A stretch of 62,988 bases of DNA, from the NCBI GenBank assembly GCA_944385475.1, contig CALWXJ010000001.1, positions 1-62,988 on the forward strand, written 5' to 3'. A model generated the notes under the pieces. It had not been told where the DNA came from. It did no database searches and saw only the letters and a program-made list of their open reading frames with translations. A program made the translations under genes and the position numbers. Shown one piece after another: positions 35,877 through 43,680 of the stretch (position 1 is the stretch's first letter; each line of letters opens with the position of its first letter). Source of the stretch: an uncultured Oscillospiraceae bacterium (lineage in GTDB: Bacteria; Bacillota; Clostridia; Oscillospirales; Oscillospiraceae).

Positions 35877-37219
35877 TTGTGTGTTTTACTCTCTTCTTCG
35901 CGGCCATGGTGGTCTGCCTCATCACCGGGTGGAACCTGTCCTGGGCCCTGCTTTTGGGGCTGGTGCTGTTTTTCGGGGCCAGCCTGATCCGGGGGTTTTC
36001 CTTCCAGGATCTGTGCCGCATGGCCTGGCGGGACGGGAAGCGGTCCTTGATCGTCATTCCCATCTTTTTGCTCATCGGCACCCTCTCCGGCCTCTGGCGC
36101 TCCTCCGGCACCATCTCCTTTTTCCTCTATTACGGGCTCCAGGGGATCTCCCCGCCTCTATTTTTGCTGGTGGCCTTCTGCCTTTCCACCCTTCTTTCCT
36201 ACATCCTGGGCTCCAGCTTCGGCGTGGTGGGCACGGTGGGGGTGGTGTTTATCACCCTGGCCCGCACCGGGGGCGTGGATCTTGGCCTTACCGCGGGAGC
36301 CATCCTCTCCGGGGCGTATTTTGGTGACCGCTGCTCCCTCATGTCCTCCAGTGCTTCGCTGGTGGCCGCCTGTACGGAGACCCAGCTTTACATCAACGTC
36401 CGCAATATGCTCCACACCGTGATCCTGCCCACGGCCCTGACCACGGTGCTCTATGCCGTCTTCTCCTTTTTCAATCCCATCTCCCAGGTAGACCCCGCCG
36501 TTCTCTCCGCCCTCTCCCAGCATTTTTCTCTCAGCCCCCTGGTGCTGATCCCGGCAATTTTGATGCTGGGACTCCAGGCGCTGCATGTTCCGGTGAAATG
36601 GGCCATGTCCATCAGCGCGGCGGCAGCCTTTATTCTCAGCGTCACCCTCCAGGATCTTCCCATCTCCCAGGCGGTCCACACCGCCATTTTCGGCTATGCC
36701 CCCGCCGATCCGGACCTTGCCGGCATCCTCTCCGGCGGCGGGCTTTTGTCCCTGGCCAAGTCCGGGCTGATGATCTTTATTGCCAGCCTTTATTCCGGCA
36801 TTTTGGACGGCACCCGGGCCCTGGCCCCCATCCAGTCCCAAGTGGGGCGCATGGCCCGCAGGATCGGACTCTTCCCCACCACAGTCATCACCAGCACCGC
36901 CGCCGCCATGGTCTTTTGCAGCCAGAGCATCGCCATCGTCATGGCGGCAGAGCTGCTGCAGGGCACCTATGACGAGATGGGAGCCCGGAAAGAAGAGCTG
37001 GCTCTGGATATCGCCAACTCCTGCGTGGTGGTGTCGGCCCTCATCCCCTGGAACGCTGCCTTGTCCGTCCCGCTTTCCACCTTGAATGTGGGGTTGGAGG
37101 CCGTTCCCTGGTCGTTTTTGCTCTATCTCATCCCCCTTTGCTACCTCTTTACCCGCTCCCATACCCGGGTGAAACTTGCCGAGGCTCCGCTGGGGGAGAA
37201 AGGAACTGATGCGGTATGA
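35870..37219 (+). CDS. NhaC-type Na+/H+ antiporter family protein
   Basis: A 449-residue membrane protein with about eleven hydrophobic segments. It resembles NhaC antiporters, which exchange Na+ for H+ or, in relatives, malate for lactate. Landmarks are GSSFGVVGTVGVVF, AGAILSGAYFGDRCSLMSSSASLVAA and the late LIPWNAALSVPLSTL. The start follows GGGAGGG and overlaps the zinc-ribbon gene. Its stop overlaps the CDF gene by four bases. Ion specificity is not readable. Confidence 0.88.
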   Translation: MLIVCFTLFFAAMVVCLITGWNLSWALLLGLVLFFGASLIRGFSFQDLCRMAWRDGKRSLIVIPIFLLIGTLSGLWRSSGTISFFLYYGLQGISPPLFLLVAFCLSTLLSYILGSSFGVVGTVGVVFITLARTGGVDLGLTAGAILSGAYFGDRCSLMSSSASLVAACTETQLYINVRNMLHTVILPTALTTVLYAVFSFFNPISQVDPAVLSALSQHFSLSPLVLIPAILMLGLQALHVPVKWAMSISAAAAFILSVTLQDLPISQAVHTAIFGYAPADPDLAGILSGGGLLSLAKSGLMIFIASLYSGILDGTRALAPIQSQVGRMARRIGLFPTTVITSTAAAMVFCSQSIAIVMAAELLQGTYDEMGARKEELALDIANSCVVVSALIPWNAALSVPLSTLNVGLEAVPWSFLLYLIPLCYLFTRSHTRVKLAEAPLGEKGTDAV

Positions 37220-38379
37220 TCCAACTGCTCTCCCGTTATTTCATCAAACCCGAGGGCAAAACTCCCGCACAGCTGCGCCAGGCCTACGGGACCTTGTGCA
37301 GTGTGGTGGGGATCTCCTTAAACATCCTGCTGTTTGCCACTAAACTCTTTGCCGGCTTGATCTCTCACTCCATCGCCATCACGGCGGACGCCTTCAATAA
37401 CCTCTCAGACGCCGCCTCCTCCGTGGTGACGCTGGTGGGCTTTACCTTAGCAGGGCAAAAGCCGGATGCCGACCACCCCTTCGGTCACGGGCGGATGGAG
37501 TATCTCTCCGGCCTGGCGGTGTCCGTGCTGATCCTCCTGATGGGGATCGAATTGATCCAGACCTCTGTGGAGAAGATCCTTCACCCTGCCTCTGTGGACT
37601 TCACCGGCCTTACGGCGGCCATTTTGCTGTTGTCCATCGGGGTGAAGATGTACATGGCCTTTTATAACCACCGGATGGGCCGGAAGCTGGACGCCACCGC
37701 CATGCTGGCCACCGCCAGGGACTCCTTGAGCGACTGCGCCGCCACCACCGCGATTTTGCTGGCCTCTCTGATAGGCCATTTCACCTCTTTGCACATCGAC
37801 GGCTGGGCCGGCGCCGTGGTGGCGCTGTTCATCCTCTGGTCCGGCATCAGCGCGGTGAAGGAGACGGTGGACCCCCTTCTGGGCACCCCGCCCTCCCCTG
37901 AGTTTGTAAATGAGATCCGCTCCATCGTTCTCTCCCATCCCACGGTGGTGGGGCTGCACGATCTCATCGTCCACGACTACGGCCCGGGACGGCGGATGAT
38001 CTCCCTCCATGCGGAGGTTCCCGCCAATTTGGAGGTCCTCCAGCTCCATGACGAGATCGACAATATTGAGCGGGAGCTGCAGGATACCCTGGGGTGCCTT
38101 GCCGTGATCCACATGGACCCCATCGTCACCGATGATGGCATCACCGCCCAGACCCGGGAAAAAGTGGCGGATCTGGCCCGGTGTATCGACGACTCTATCA
38201 CCATCCACGATTTCCGCATGGTGGCCGGGCCCACCCACACCAATTTGATTTTTGACGCGGTGGTGCCCTTCCGGTTTCGCCTCAGCGATCAGGAGGTGGC
38301 CAAAAAGCTGCAGGACGCGGTGCACGTCTTAGACGGCAACTACTATGTGGTGGTAACCGTGGAGCGCTCTTATACATAA
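37216..38379 (+). CDS. Cation diffusion facilitator (CDF) metal transporter
   Basis: A 387-residue divalent-cation/proton antiporter that exports Zn, Fe, Mn or similar ions. Metal-site motifs are ADAFNNLSDAASS in helix 2 and HPFGHGRMEY after helix 3. About six membrane helices (40-220) precede a cytosolic C-terminal metal-binding domain, here longer than in minimal CDFs (about 225-387). Translationally coupled to the antiporter upstream. Which metal is carried cannot be told by eye. Confidence 0.9.
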   Translation: MIQLLSRYFIKPEGKTPAQLRQAYGTLCSVVGISLNILLFATKLFAGLISHSIAITADAFNNLSDAASSVVTLVGFTLAGQKPDADHPFGHGRMEYLSGLAVSVLILLMGIELIQTSVEKILHPASVDFTGLTAAILLLSIGVKMYMAFYNHRMGRKLDATAMLATARDSLSDCAATTAILLASLIGHFTSLHIDGWAGAVVALFILWSGISAVKETVDPLLGTPPSPEFVNEIRSIVLSHPTVVGLHDLIVHDYGPGRRMISLHAEVPANLEVLQLHDEIDNIERELQDTLGCLAVIHMDPIVTDDGITAQTREKVADLARCIDDSITIHDFRMVAGPTHTNLIFDAVVPFRFRLSDQEVAKKLQDAVHVLDGNYYVVVTVERSYT

Positions 38380-38392
38380 ACCGCATTTTCCG

Positions 38393-38418
38393 CCGGCTCC
38401 CTCGGGAGCCGGTTTTTT
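38393..38418 (+). terminator. Terminator of the zinc-ribbon/NhaC/CDF operon
   Basis: A CCGGCTCC stem and complement with a short loop is followed by six T residues. Confidence 0.9.
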
Positions 38419-38479
38419 CATATTCCCGGGGTAATGGGGCAAGCTATGGAAAATCTCAGGCGGGAGGTGCCTATCTTTT

Positions 38480-39496
38480 ATGGCTGAAAAACATCAGGGC
38501 CGGCAGACGGCGGCCCTGGCTCATCCGCCCTCTGTTCTGTCCTTTGCCAATATCGGCGGGCGGCAGGAGGGACGGGGGCCTTTATCGGAGTGCTTCGACC
38601 AACTCAGCGATGACGCCTACTTCGGCGAAAAGACATGGGAAAAGGGGGAGGCCGCCATGCAAAAGGCAGTGGTGGCCCGGGCCCTGAGCCGGGCGCGGCT
38701 TACCCCGGCGGAGGTGGACTATATCCTGGCCGGGGACCTTTTGAACCAGTGCATCGGATCCTCATTTGCCCTGCGGGAATTCGGCATCCCCTTTTACGGG
38801 CTGTATGGCGCCTGCTCCACCATGGGGGAGTCTTTATCCCTGGCCTCACTGCTGATCGACGGAGGGTTCGCCCAGGTCTGTGCCGCCGTCACCTCATCCC
38901 ACTTTTGCACGGCAGAGCGGCAATACCGCATGCCGGTGCCCTATGGCAGTCAGCGCCCCCCCACCGCCCAGTGGACCGCCACCGCCTCCGGCTGCGTGAT
39001 GGTGGGGCGGAAAGGGCCTGGGCCCTATATCACCCATGTCACCTGCGGACGCATCGTGGACAAGGGGATCAAAGACGCCAACAACATGGGCGCGGCCATG
39101 GCCCCCGCCGCCTGCGATACTCTTTGCGCCTTCTTCCGGGACACCCAGACCTCCCCCGGGGAATACGACCTCATTCTCACCGGGGATCTGGGGGCCCTGG
39201 GCCACGAGATCGTCACCGACCTTTTGAAGCGGGAGGGCTTCGATCCCGGAGCGCAGTTTTCCGACTGCGGACTTTTGCTGTTTGACCGCCAGGCCCAGGA
39301 TATGCATGCCGGCGCCAGCGGCTGCGGCTGCGCCGCCGCCGTGCTGACAGGCTATGTGCTGCCGGGGATGCGCCAGGGAAAATGGAAAAAGGTCCTCTTT
39401 GCCCCCACCGGGGCACTGCTCTCCCCCACCTCCTCTTTCCAGGGGGAGTCCATCCCGGGCATCTGCCATGCCCTGTGCCTGCAATCATCCGTGTAA
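38480..39496 (+). CDS. spoVAD: Stage V sporulation protein AD
   Basis: A 338-residue thiolase-fold protein of the SpoVA complex, which loads dipicolinic acid into the forespore and releases it in germination; SpoVAD is the DPA-binding part. Landmarks are DDAYFGEKTWEKGEAAM, AGDLLNQCIGSSFA, YGACSTMGESL, SSHFCTAERQYR and NNMGAAMAPAA. The ribosome-binding site GGGAGG is about 13 bases away, rather far. spoVAE follows 14 bases later. The usual upstream partner spoVAC is not here; the preceding gene is a CDF transporter behind a terminator. No sigma-G promoter was recognised. Confidence 0.95.
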   Translation: MAEKHQGRQTAALAHPPSVLSFANIGGRQEGRGPLSECFDQLSDDAYFGEKTWEKGEAAMQKAVVARALSRARLTPAEVDYILAGDLLNQCIGSSFALREFGIPFYGLYGACSTMGESLSLASLLIDGGFAQVCAAVTSSHFCTAERQYRMPVPYGSQRPPTAQWTATASGCVMVGRKGPGPYITHVTCGRIVDKGIKDANNMGAAMAPAACDTLCAFFRDTQTSPGEYDLILTGDLGALGHEIVTDLLKREGFDPGAQFSDCGLLLFDRQAQDMHAGASGCGCAAAVLTGYVLPGMRQGKWKKVLFAPTGALLSPTSSFQGESIPGICHALCLQSSV

Positions 39497-39510
39497 GGGA
39501 GGAAACCACT

Positions 39511-39867
39511 ATGGAATATCTTTGGGCATTTCTCTGCGGCGGGGCCATTTGCGCCGTTGGTCAGATCTTCATTGACCGCACCCGCCTCTCCCCCGCCCGC
39601 ATTTTGACCGGCTATGTGGTCTGCGGGGTCCTGCTCAGTGCCCTGGGGCTCTATCAGCCTCTGGTGGACCTGGGAGGCGCAGGCGCCACCGTGCCCCTCA
39701 CGGGATTCGGCCACACCCTGGCCAAGGGTGTCCGGGACGCCGTGGCCCAAGACGGCTGGCTGGGGGTTTTTACCGGCGGCCTGGGAGCCGCAGCCGGCGG
39801 CATCACTGCGGCGGTGGTCAGCGGCGTTGTGGTGGCACTGTTGTTCCGCCCGGGAGAAAAGCGGTAG
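39511..39867 (+). CDS. spoVAE: Stage V sporulation protein AE
   Basis: A 118-residue small membrane protein of the SpoVA channel. It has hydrophobic segments at about 1-20, 30-55 and 85-112. The family signature is present: AICAVGQIFIDRT, TPARI-like SPARILTGYVV, GAGATVPLTGFGHTLAKGV and GVFTGGLGAAAGGITAA. ATG lies eight bases after a GGGAGG site. It forms a two-gene unit with spoVAD. Confidence 0.95.
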   Translation: MEYLWAFLCGGAICAVGQIFIDRTRLSPARILTGYVVCGVLLSALGLYQPLVDLGGAGATVPLTGFGHTLAKGVRDAVAQDGWLGVFTGGLGAAAGGITAAVVSGVVVALLFRPGEKR

Positions 39868-39948
39868 AATTTTGTCATTCTTTTGTGGTGTTTTCTCCGC
39901 AGAAGTCTGTTATACTGTTGAAAACACACGGAAGAAAGGATGTCCGTC

Positions 39949-41223
39949 ATGTCGCGCCTTACCGCTCTTTTTTTGTCTTTTTTACTTTTGAGCACCCTGT
40001 GCGCCTGCGCCGCTCCCTCCTCTTCCCCCGATGGAGGCGGCAATGCCGATCCCCAGGAGGAGAACGGGCAGAACCCCGGGGCGGACACCGCCCCGGGGGA
40101 GGAGGATGCCTCCCAGGCTGCCCCGCCGGAGCCCGCGCCCTATGAGATCCTGGACCCCACCGTCATGCCGGAGGGCGGGACCCGGGACGGTGTTGCCTAC
40201 ACCGCCTATGACGGTGTGGTGGAGCATCTGTTTTTCCACCCGGTGGTGGCCTATCCGGAACTGGCCTTTGACGGGGATTCCCAGGCCGACGGCATCGACG
40301 ACTACATGGTCACCGTGGGGGAGTACAACAAAATTCTCCAAAGCCTCTATGAAAAGGACTACATCCTGGTGGACATCGGGGACGTCTGGCGGGAGGAAAC
40401 GGGAGAGGACGGCCGCCAGACCATGGTGCGCAACACCTTGTATCTCCCGGAGGGAAAGAAGCCCTTGATCCTCTCCTTCGATGACGTGAACTACTATGAC
40501 TACATGCTCTCCAACGGCTTTACCTACAAGCTGATCCTGGGAGAGGATGGGAAGATCGCCTCCTATGGCCGCTCCCCCTCCGGGAAAGAGGTGGTCTCCC
40601 GGGAATTGGACGCCATCCCCATCCTGGACCAGTTCGTAGAAGAGCACCCGGACTTCTCCCCCTTCGGCGCCAAAGGCTGCCTGAGCCTCACAGGCTATCA
40701 GGGCATCCTGGGCTACCGCACCCAGACAGATCAGGAAAACTGGACGGCGGAGCGGGAGGAGGCCCGTCAAAAAGAGATCGAGGCCGTCAAACCCATCATC
40801 GCCGAACTTAAGCGCACCGGCTGGACCTTTGGAAGCCACACCTGGGGACATATCCGCCTGGGCACCCGGCCCATGGAGGTAATCAAGCAGGATACCCAAC
40901 GCTGGTTTGACGAGGTGGGCAACTTGGTTGGCCCCACCACCATCTTGTTCTATCCCCATGGGGAGCGGCCTGACGGCGACGACTGGAAAAAAACAGGTCC
41001 GGTGCTGCAGTACCTTCAGAGCCAGGGGTTCCGGGTGTTTGCCTCTGTGGGGATCGAGAGCTTCAGCTATATCAAAAGGGACCTTTGCGCCGTGATCTGC
41101 GACCGTCTCCACCCCGACGGCATCACCCTGCGTCACTCCCGGGAGCGGTATCTGCCCTTCTATGACGCCAAGGATATTTTGGACGTATCTGTCCGTCCCC
41201 AGCGGGAGATCAGTTGGGAATAA
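39949..41223 (+). CDS. Polysaccharide deacetylase-like lipoprotein
   Basis: A 424-residue exported lipoprotein. The signal peptide ends in a lipobox (STLCAC) with the lipidated Cys near residue 20, then a low-complexity Pro/Gly/Glu-rich linker (about 22-65). The NodB-like domain has LILSFDDVNYYDYM with the catalytic Asp pair and GSHTWGHIRLG with the metal-binding His-x3-His. A DPTVMPEGG lead-in precedes it. Acts outside the membrane on wall glycan or another acetylated sugar; target unknown. The second ATG is chosen because AAAGGA lies eight bases before it and overlaps the first ATG. Confidence 0.88.
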   Translation: MSRLTALFLSFLLLSTLCACAAPSSSPDGGGNADPQEENGQNPGADTAPGEEDASQAAPPEPAPYEILDPTVMPEGGTRDGVAYTAYDGVVEHLFFHPVVAYPELAFDGDSQADGIDDYMVTVGEYNKILQSLYEKDYILVDIGDVWREETGEDGRQTMVRNTLYLPEGKKPLILSFDDVNYYDYMLSNGFTYKLILGEDGKIASYGRSPSGKEVVSRELDAIPILDQFVEEHPDFSPFGAKGCLSLTGYQGILGYRTQTDQENWTAEREEARQKEIEAVKPIIAELKRTGWTFGSHTWGHIRLGTRPMEVIKQDTQRWFDEVGNLVGPTTILFYPHGERPDGDDWKKTGPVLQYLQSQGFRVFASVGIESFSYIKRDLCAVICDRLHPDGITLRHSRERYLPFYDAKDILDVSVRPQREISWE

Positions 41224-41238
41224 AGGAGGAACAAGCAT

Positions 41239-41637
41239 ATGACCCGAGAAGAACTCAAATCCGCCGCCGTGGCCATGCTGGACCGGGCCTATGTCCCCTA
41301 CTCCCACTTCCCTGTGGGAGCTGCCCTGGAGTGCCAGGATGGAACCGTGTTCACCGGCTGCAATATCGAAAACGCCGCCTACGGCCCCACGCTGTGCGCT
41401 GAGCGCACCGCCGTGGTCAAGGCCGTCAGCGAGGGGCACCGGGATTTCCGGCGGATCGTCATCGCCGGGCGCAGCGAGGATTTTTGCGTGCCCTGTGGGG
41501 TGTGCCGGCAAGTGCTTACAGAATTTGCCCCCCATATGGAGATCATCTGCCTCAACGCCCGGGGGGAGGAGCTGTGTCTGCCTCTGGACCAACTGCTGCC
41601 CCACGGATTCGGACCCCAATACTTATTGGACCGGTGA
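41239..41637 (+). CDS. cdd: Cytidine deaminase
   Basis: A 132-residue pyrimidine-salvage enzyme that converts cytidine and deoxycytidine to uridine forms. The zinc site is CAERTAVVKA (Cys and catalytic Glu) with PCGVCRQVL (two Cys). The substrate loop YSHFPVGAALE and NIENAAYGPT are typical of the tetrameric form. ATG lies behind AAAGGAGG, 15 bases after the deacetylase stop, so the two may be co-transcribed. Confidence 0.95.
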   Translation: MTREELKSAAVAMLDRAYVPYSHFPVGAALECQDGTVFTGCNIENAAYGPTLCAERTAVVKAVSEGHRDFRRIVIAGRSEDFCVPCGVCRQVLTEFAPHMEIICLNARGEELCLPLDQLLPHGFGPQYLLDR

Positions 41638-41680
41638 GGAAGGGGCAGCCCCTCCCCCTGCACCCATGGCAATATGACCC

Positions 41681-41720
41681 AAAACGGCGCACTGCCCGAA
41701 AGGGGCGGTGCGCCGTTTTT
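41681..41720. terminator. Bidirectional terminator between cdd and the HtrA gene
   Basis: A stem of about 17 bp (starting AAAACGGCGCAC, one wobble pair) around a GAAA-type loop has A-run and T-run flanks, so it functions both ways. Confidence 0.9.
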
Positions 41721-41823
41721 ATCCTTCTATCTATATTCAATCTCCTCTTGCCTGCCGCATGGCGGCCTTTTGCCTCTTTGCAGCTGCTGCCGCAGGGCCG
41801 CCGTCAGGCCAGGGAGGGATTTT

Positions 41824-43437
41824 TCAGCCGTTATAGCGGTTTCCGAAGAAGTATTCGAAAAGATCGTTGGGGTCGATATAGGTCCCCTGGCTATTGTCAT
41901 TGCTGCCGCTTTGGCTTTGCTGGTCATCCTGGGCCGTTACCTGCTGATCCTCCGGCACGGCATCCCAGGTGATCTCCACCGTGATGGTCTCTCCGCCCCG
42001 GTAGACGGTGAGGGTTGCGGTATCCCCGGCGGAATACTGCTTTTTCACGGCATTGAGGCCATCCACGCTGCTGATGGCGGTATCGTCCACCTTGGTGATG
42101 ACATCCCCCATCTGCAGTCCTGCCTTATCCGCAGCGCTGCCCTCTTCCACCGAGCAGACGAACACGCCCTGGTCGATGTTATAGCGGAACTGCGCCGCCA
42201 TCTGGCTGGTCATGGTACTGGGGGTGATGCCCAGGTAAGGCTTGTTGGTGACATAGCCATTGGTCATGATGTCCTGGATCATGGCAATGACATCATTGAT
42301 GGGGATGGCAAAGCCCAGACCCTCCACCGCTTCGTTGGAATAGCTGGAGTACTTGGCGGACACAATGCCCACCACCTCGCCATAGCTGTTGAGCAGCGGG
42401 CCGCCGGAGTTGCCGGGGTTGATGGAGGCCGTCACCTGGATCATGTTAAAGGGCGTGCCGTCCACATTGATGGCCCGGTTCACCGAGGAGGCAATGCCCT
42501 CACTCATGGAGAAAGTCAGCTCACCCAAGGGGTTGCCGATGGCCAGCACATGGTCGCCCACATTGAGCTGGGAGCTGTCCCCGATGGTCACCGCAGGAAG
42601 ATCTGTGGCCTCCACTTTGATCACGGCGATATCGTAGTCCTCGTCGCCTCCCACATAGCGGGCCTCATAGGTATCGCCGTTGTACATGGTGACCTGCACT
42701 GTGTCGGCATCTTCCACCACGTGGTAGTTGGTGACGATATACCCATCCTTGGTCAGCACGAACCCCGACCCGGAAGAGGCCGTCTCCACCGGCTGGCCGA
42801 AGAAGTTATAGCCGCTGGTCCCCTTGACGTTGATGGAGACCACGCTGTTGACAGTGGCAGCATAGACCTCCGCATCCGTCATGGCGGTCTTCCCATCCAC
42901 AGTGTTCACCGACACCTGAGTGGCCGGCCGGCTGGAAACGGAGATCGAGGTGCTGCCGCCCCGGGTGGCCACGCCATAGACGATGCCGCCGCCCAAAGCA
43001 CCGCCCAGCAGCGAGCAGACCAGCGCCAGCGCCACCATCCGCATTCCCCGGCGCTCCTTCTTGTTCTTGGCCGGCCTCATCACCGGCGTCCCCTGGGACT
43101 GGGGATGGTGGTGCGCGGCGGCATACTGCCGATATTGATGGAGCTGCTCTTCCACAGAGGGGTGCACGCCTCCCCCAAATCCCTGGGGCTGAGAACTGCC
43201 GCTGCCTTCACCCTGGGCCGCTCCCCCAAACCCCTGGGGCTGGGATCCGCCGGCGGGTTGGCTCTGGGCCGTCCCTTCAAATCCCTGAGGCTGGGAGCTG
43301 GCCGCAGATTCCTTTGGAGCGGAGTCTGCCTGGTGGGGGACGTTGGAATCCTCCCCGGAGGGGCCGTTGGAGCCGGTATGCTGATTGGGATATGTGAAAT
43401 GATAGAAATTATTTTCGTTGTTTTCGTCACGATACAT
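41824..43437 (-). CDS. HtrA/DegP-type serine protease with PDZ domain
   Basis: A 537-residue membrane-anchored protease for envelope quality control. The cytosolic N-terminal part (1-125) is rich in Ser/Gln/Gly with imperfect SQPQGF repeats. One transmembrane helix follows at about 133-153 (MVALALVCSLLGGALGGGIVYG). The trypsin-like domain has His in VTNYHVVED, Asp in DYDIAVIKVE and Ser in NPGNSGGPLLN. One PDZ domain (about 395-490, GVFVCSVEEGSAADKAGLQ) and a Gln/Asn-rich tail follow. Monocistronic with its own promoter. Confidence 0.93.
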   Translation of the reverse strand: MYRDENNENNFYHFTYPNQHTGSNGPSGEDSNVPHQADSAPKESAASSQPQGFEGTAQSQPAGGSQPQGFGGAAQGEGSGSSQPQGFGGGVHPSVEEQLHQYRQYAAAHHHPQSQGTPVMRPAKNKKERRGMRMVALALVCSLLGGALGGGIVYGVATRGGSTSISVSSRPATQVSVNTVDGKTAMTDAEVYAATVNSVVSINVKGTSGYNFFGQPVETASSGSGFVLTKDGYIVTNYHVVEDADTVQVTMYNGDTYEARYVGGDEDYDIAVIKVEATDLPAVTIGDSSQLNVGDHVLAIGNPLGELTFSMSEGIASSVNRAINVDGTPFNMIQVTASINPGNSGGPLLNSYGEVVGIVSAKYSSYSNEAVEGLGFAIPINDVIAMIQDIMTNGYVTNKPYLGITPSTMTSQMAAQFRYNIDQGVFVCSVEEGSAADKAGLQMGDVITKVDDTAISSVDGLNAVKKQYSAGDTATLTVYRGGETITVEITWDAVPEDQQVTAQDDQQSQSGSNDNSQGTYIDPNDLFEYFFGNRYNG

Positions 43438-43518
43438 AACTGCTTCCTCCTGTCCGCTGATGTATCACCCTTTAAAAAGGGGGCCCGGGAAGCTGTCCTT
43501 CCCAAATCTTCTGTACGC

Positions 43519-43548
43519 AGTATATCTTGGTGAACTTAAATTTGTCTG
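43519..43548 (-). promoter_or_regulatory. Candidate promoter of the HtrA gene
   Basis: Minus-strand CAGACA and TATACT are 18 bases apart, roughly 75 bases before the start codon. Confidence 0.5.
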
Positions 43549-43613
43549 AAAAGTTTTTGAATCATTCGTGAACCTATCATGAAGATTCCCCTCTGCTGGA
43601 GCAAAAATGCCGT

Positions 43614-43641
43614 TTGCGGCGAAAAAAAACTGTGGTACACT
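43614..43641 (+). promoter_or_regulatory. Candidate promoter of the FAD oxidoreductase gene
   Basis: TTGCGG and TACACT are 16 bases apart, with a GAAAAAAAAC stretch in the spacer, 40 bases before the start codon. Confidence 0.45.
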
Positions 43642-43680
43642 AAGAGCGTATCCCTACTTTTTGGAAAGGAGGCTTTTTCT

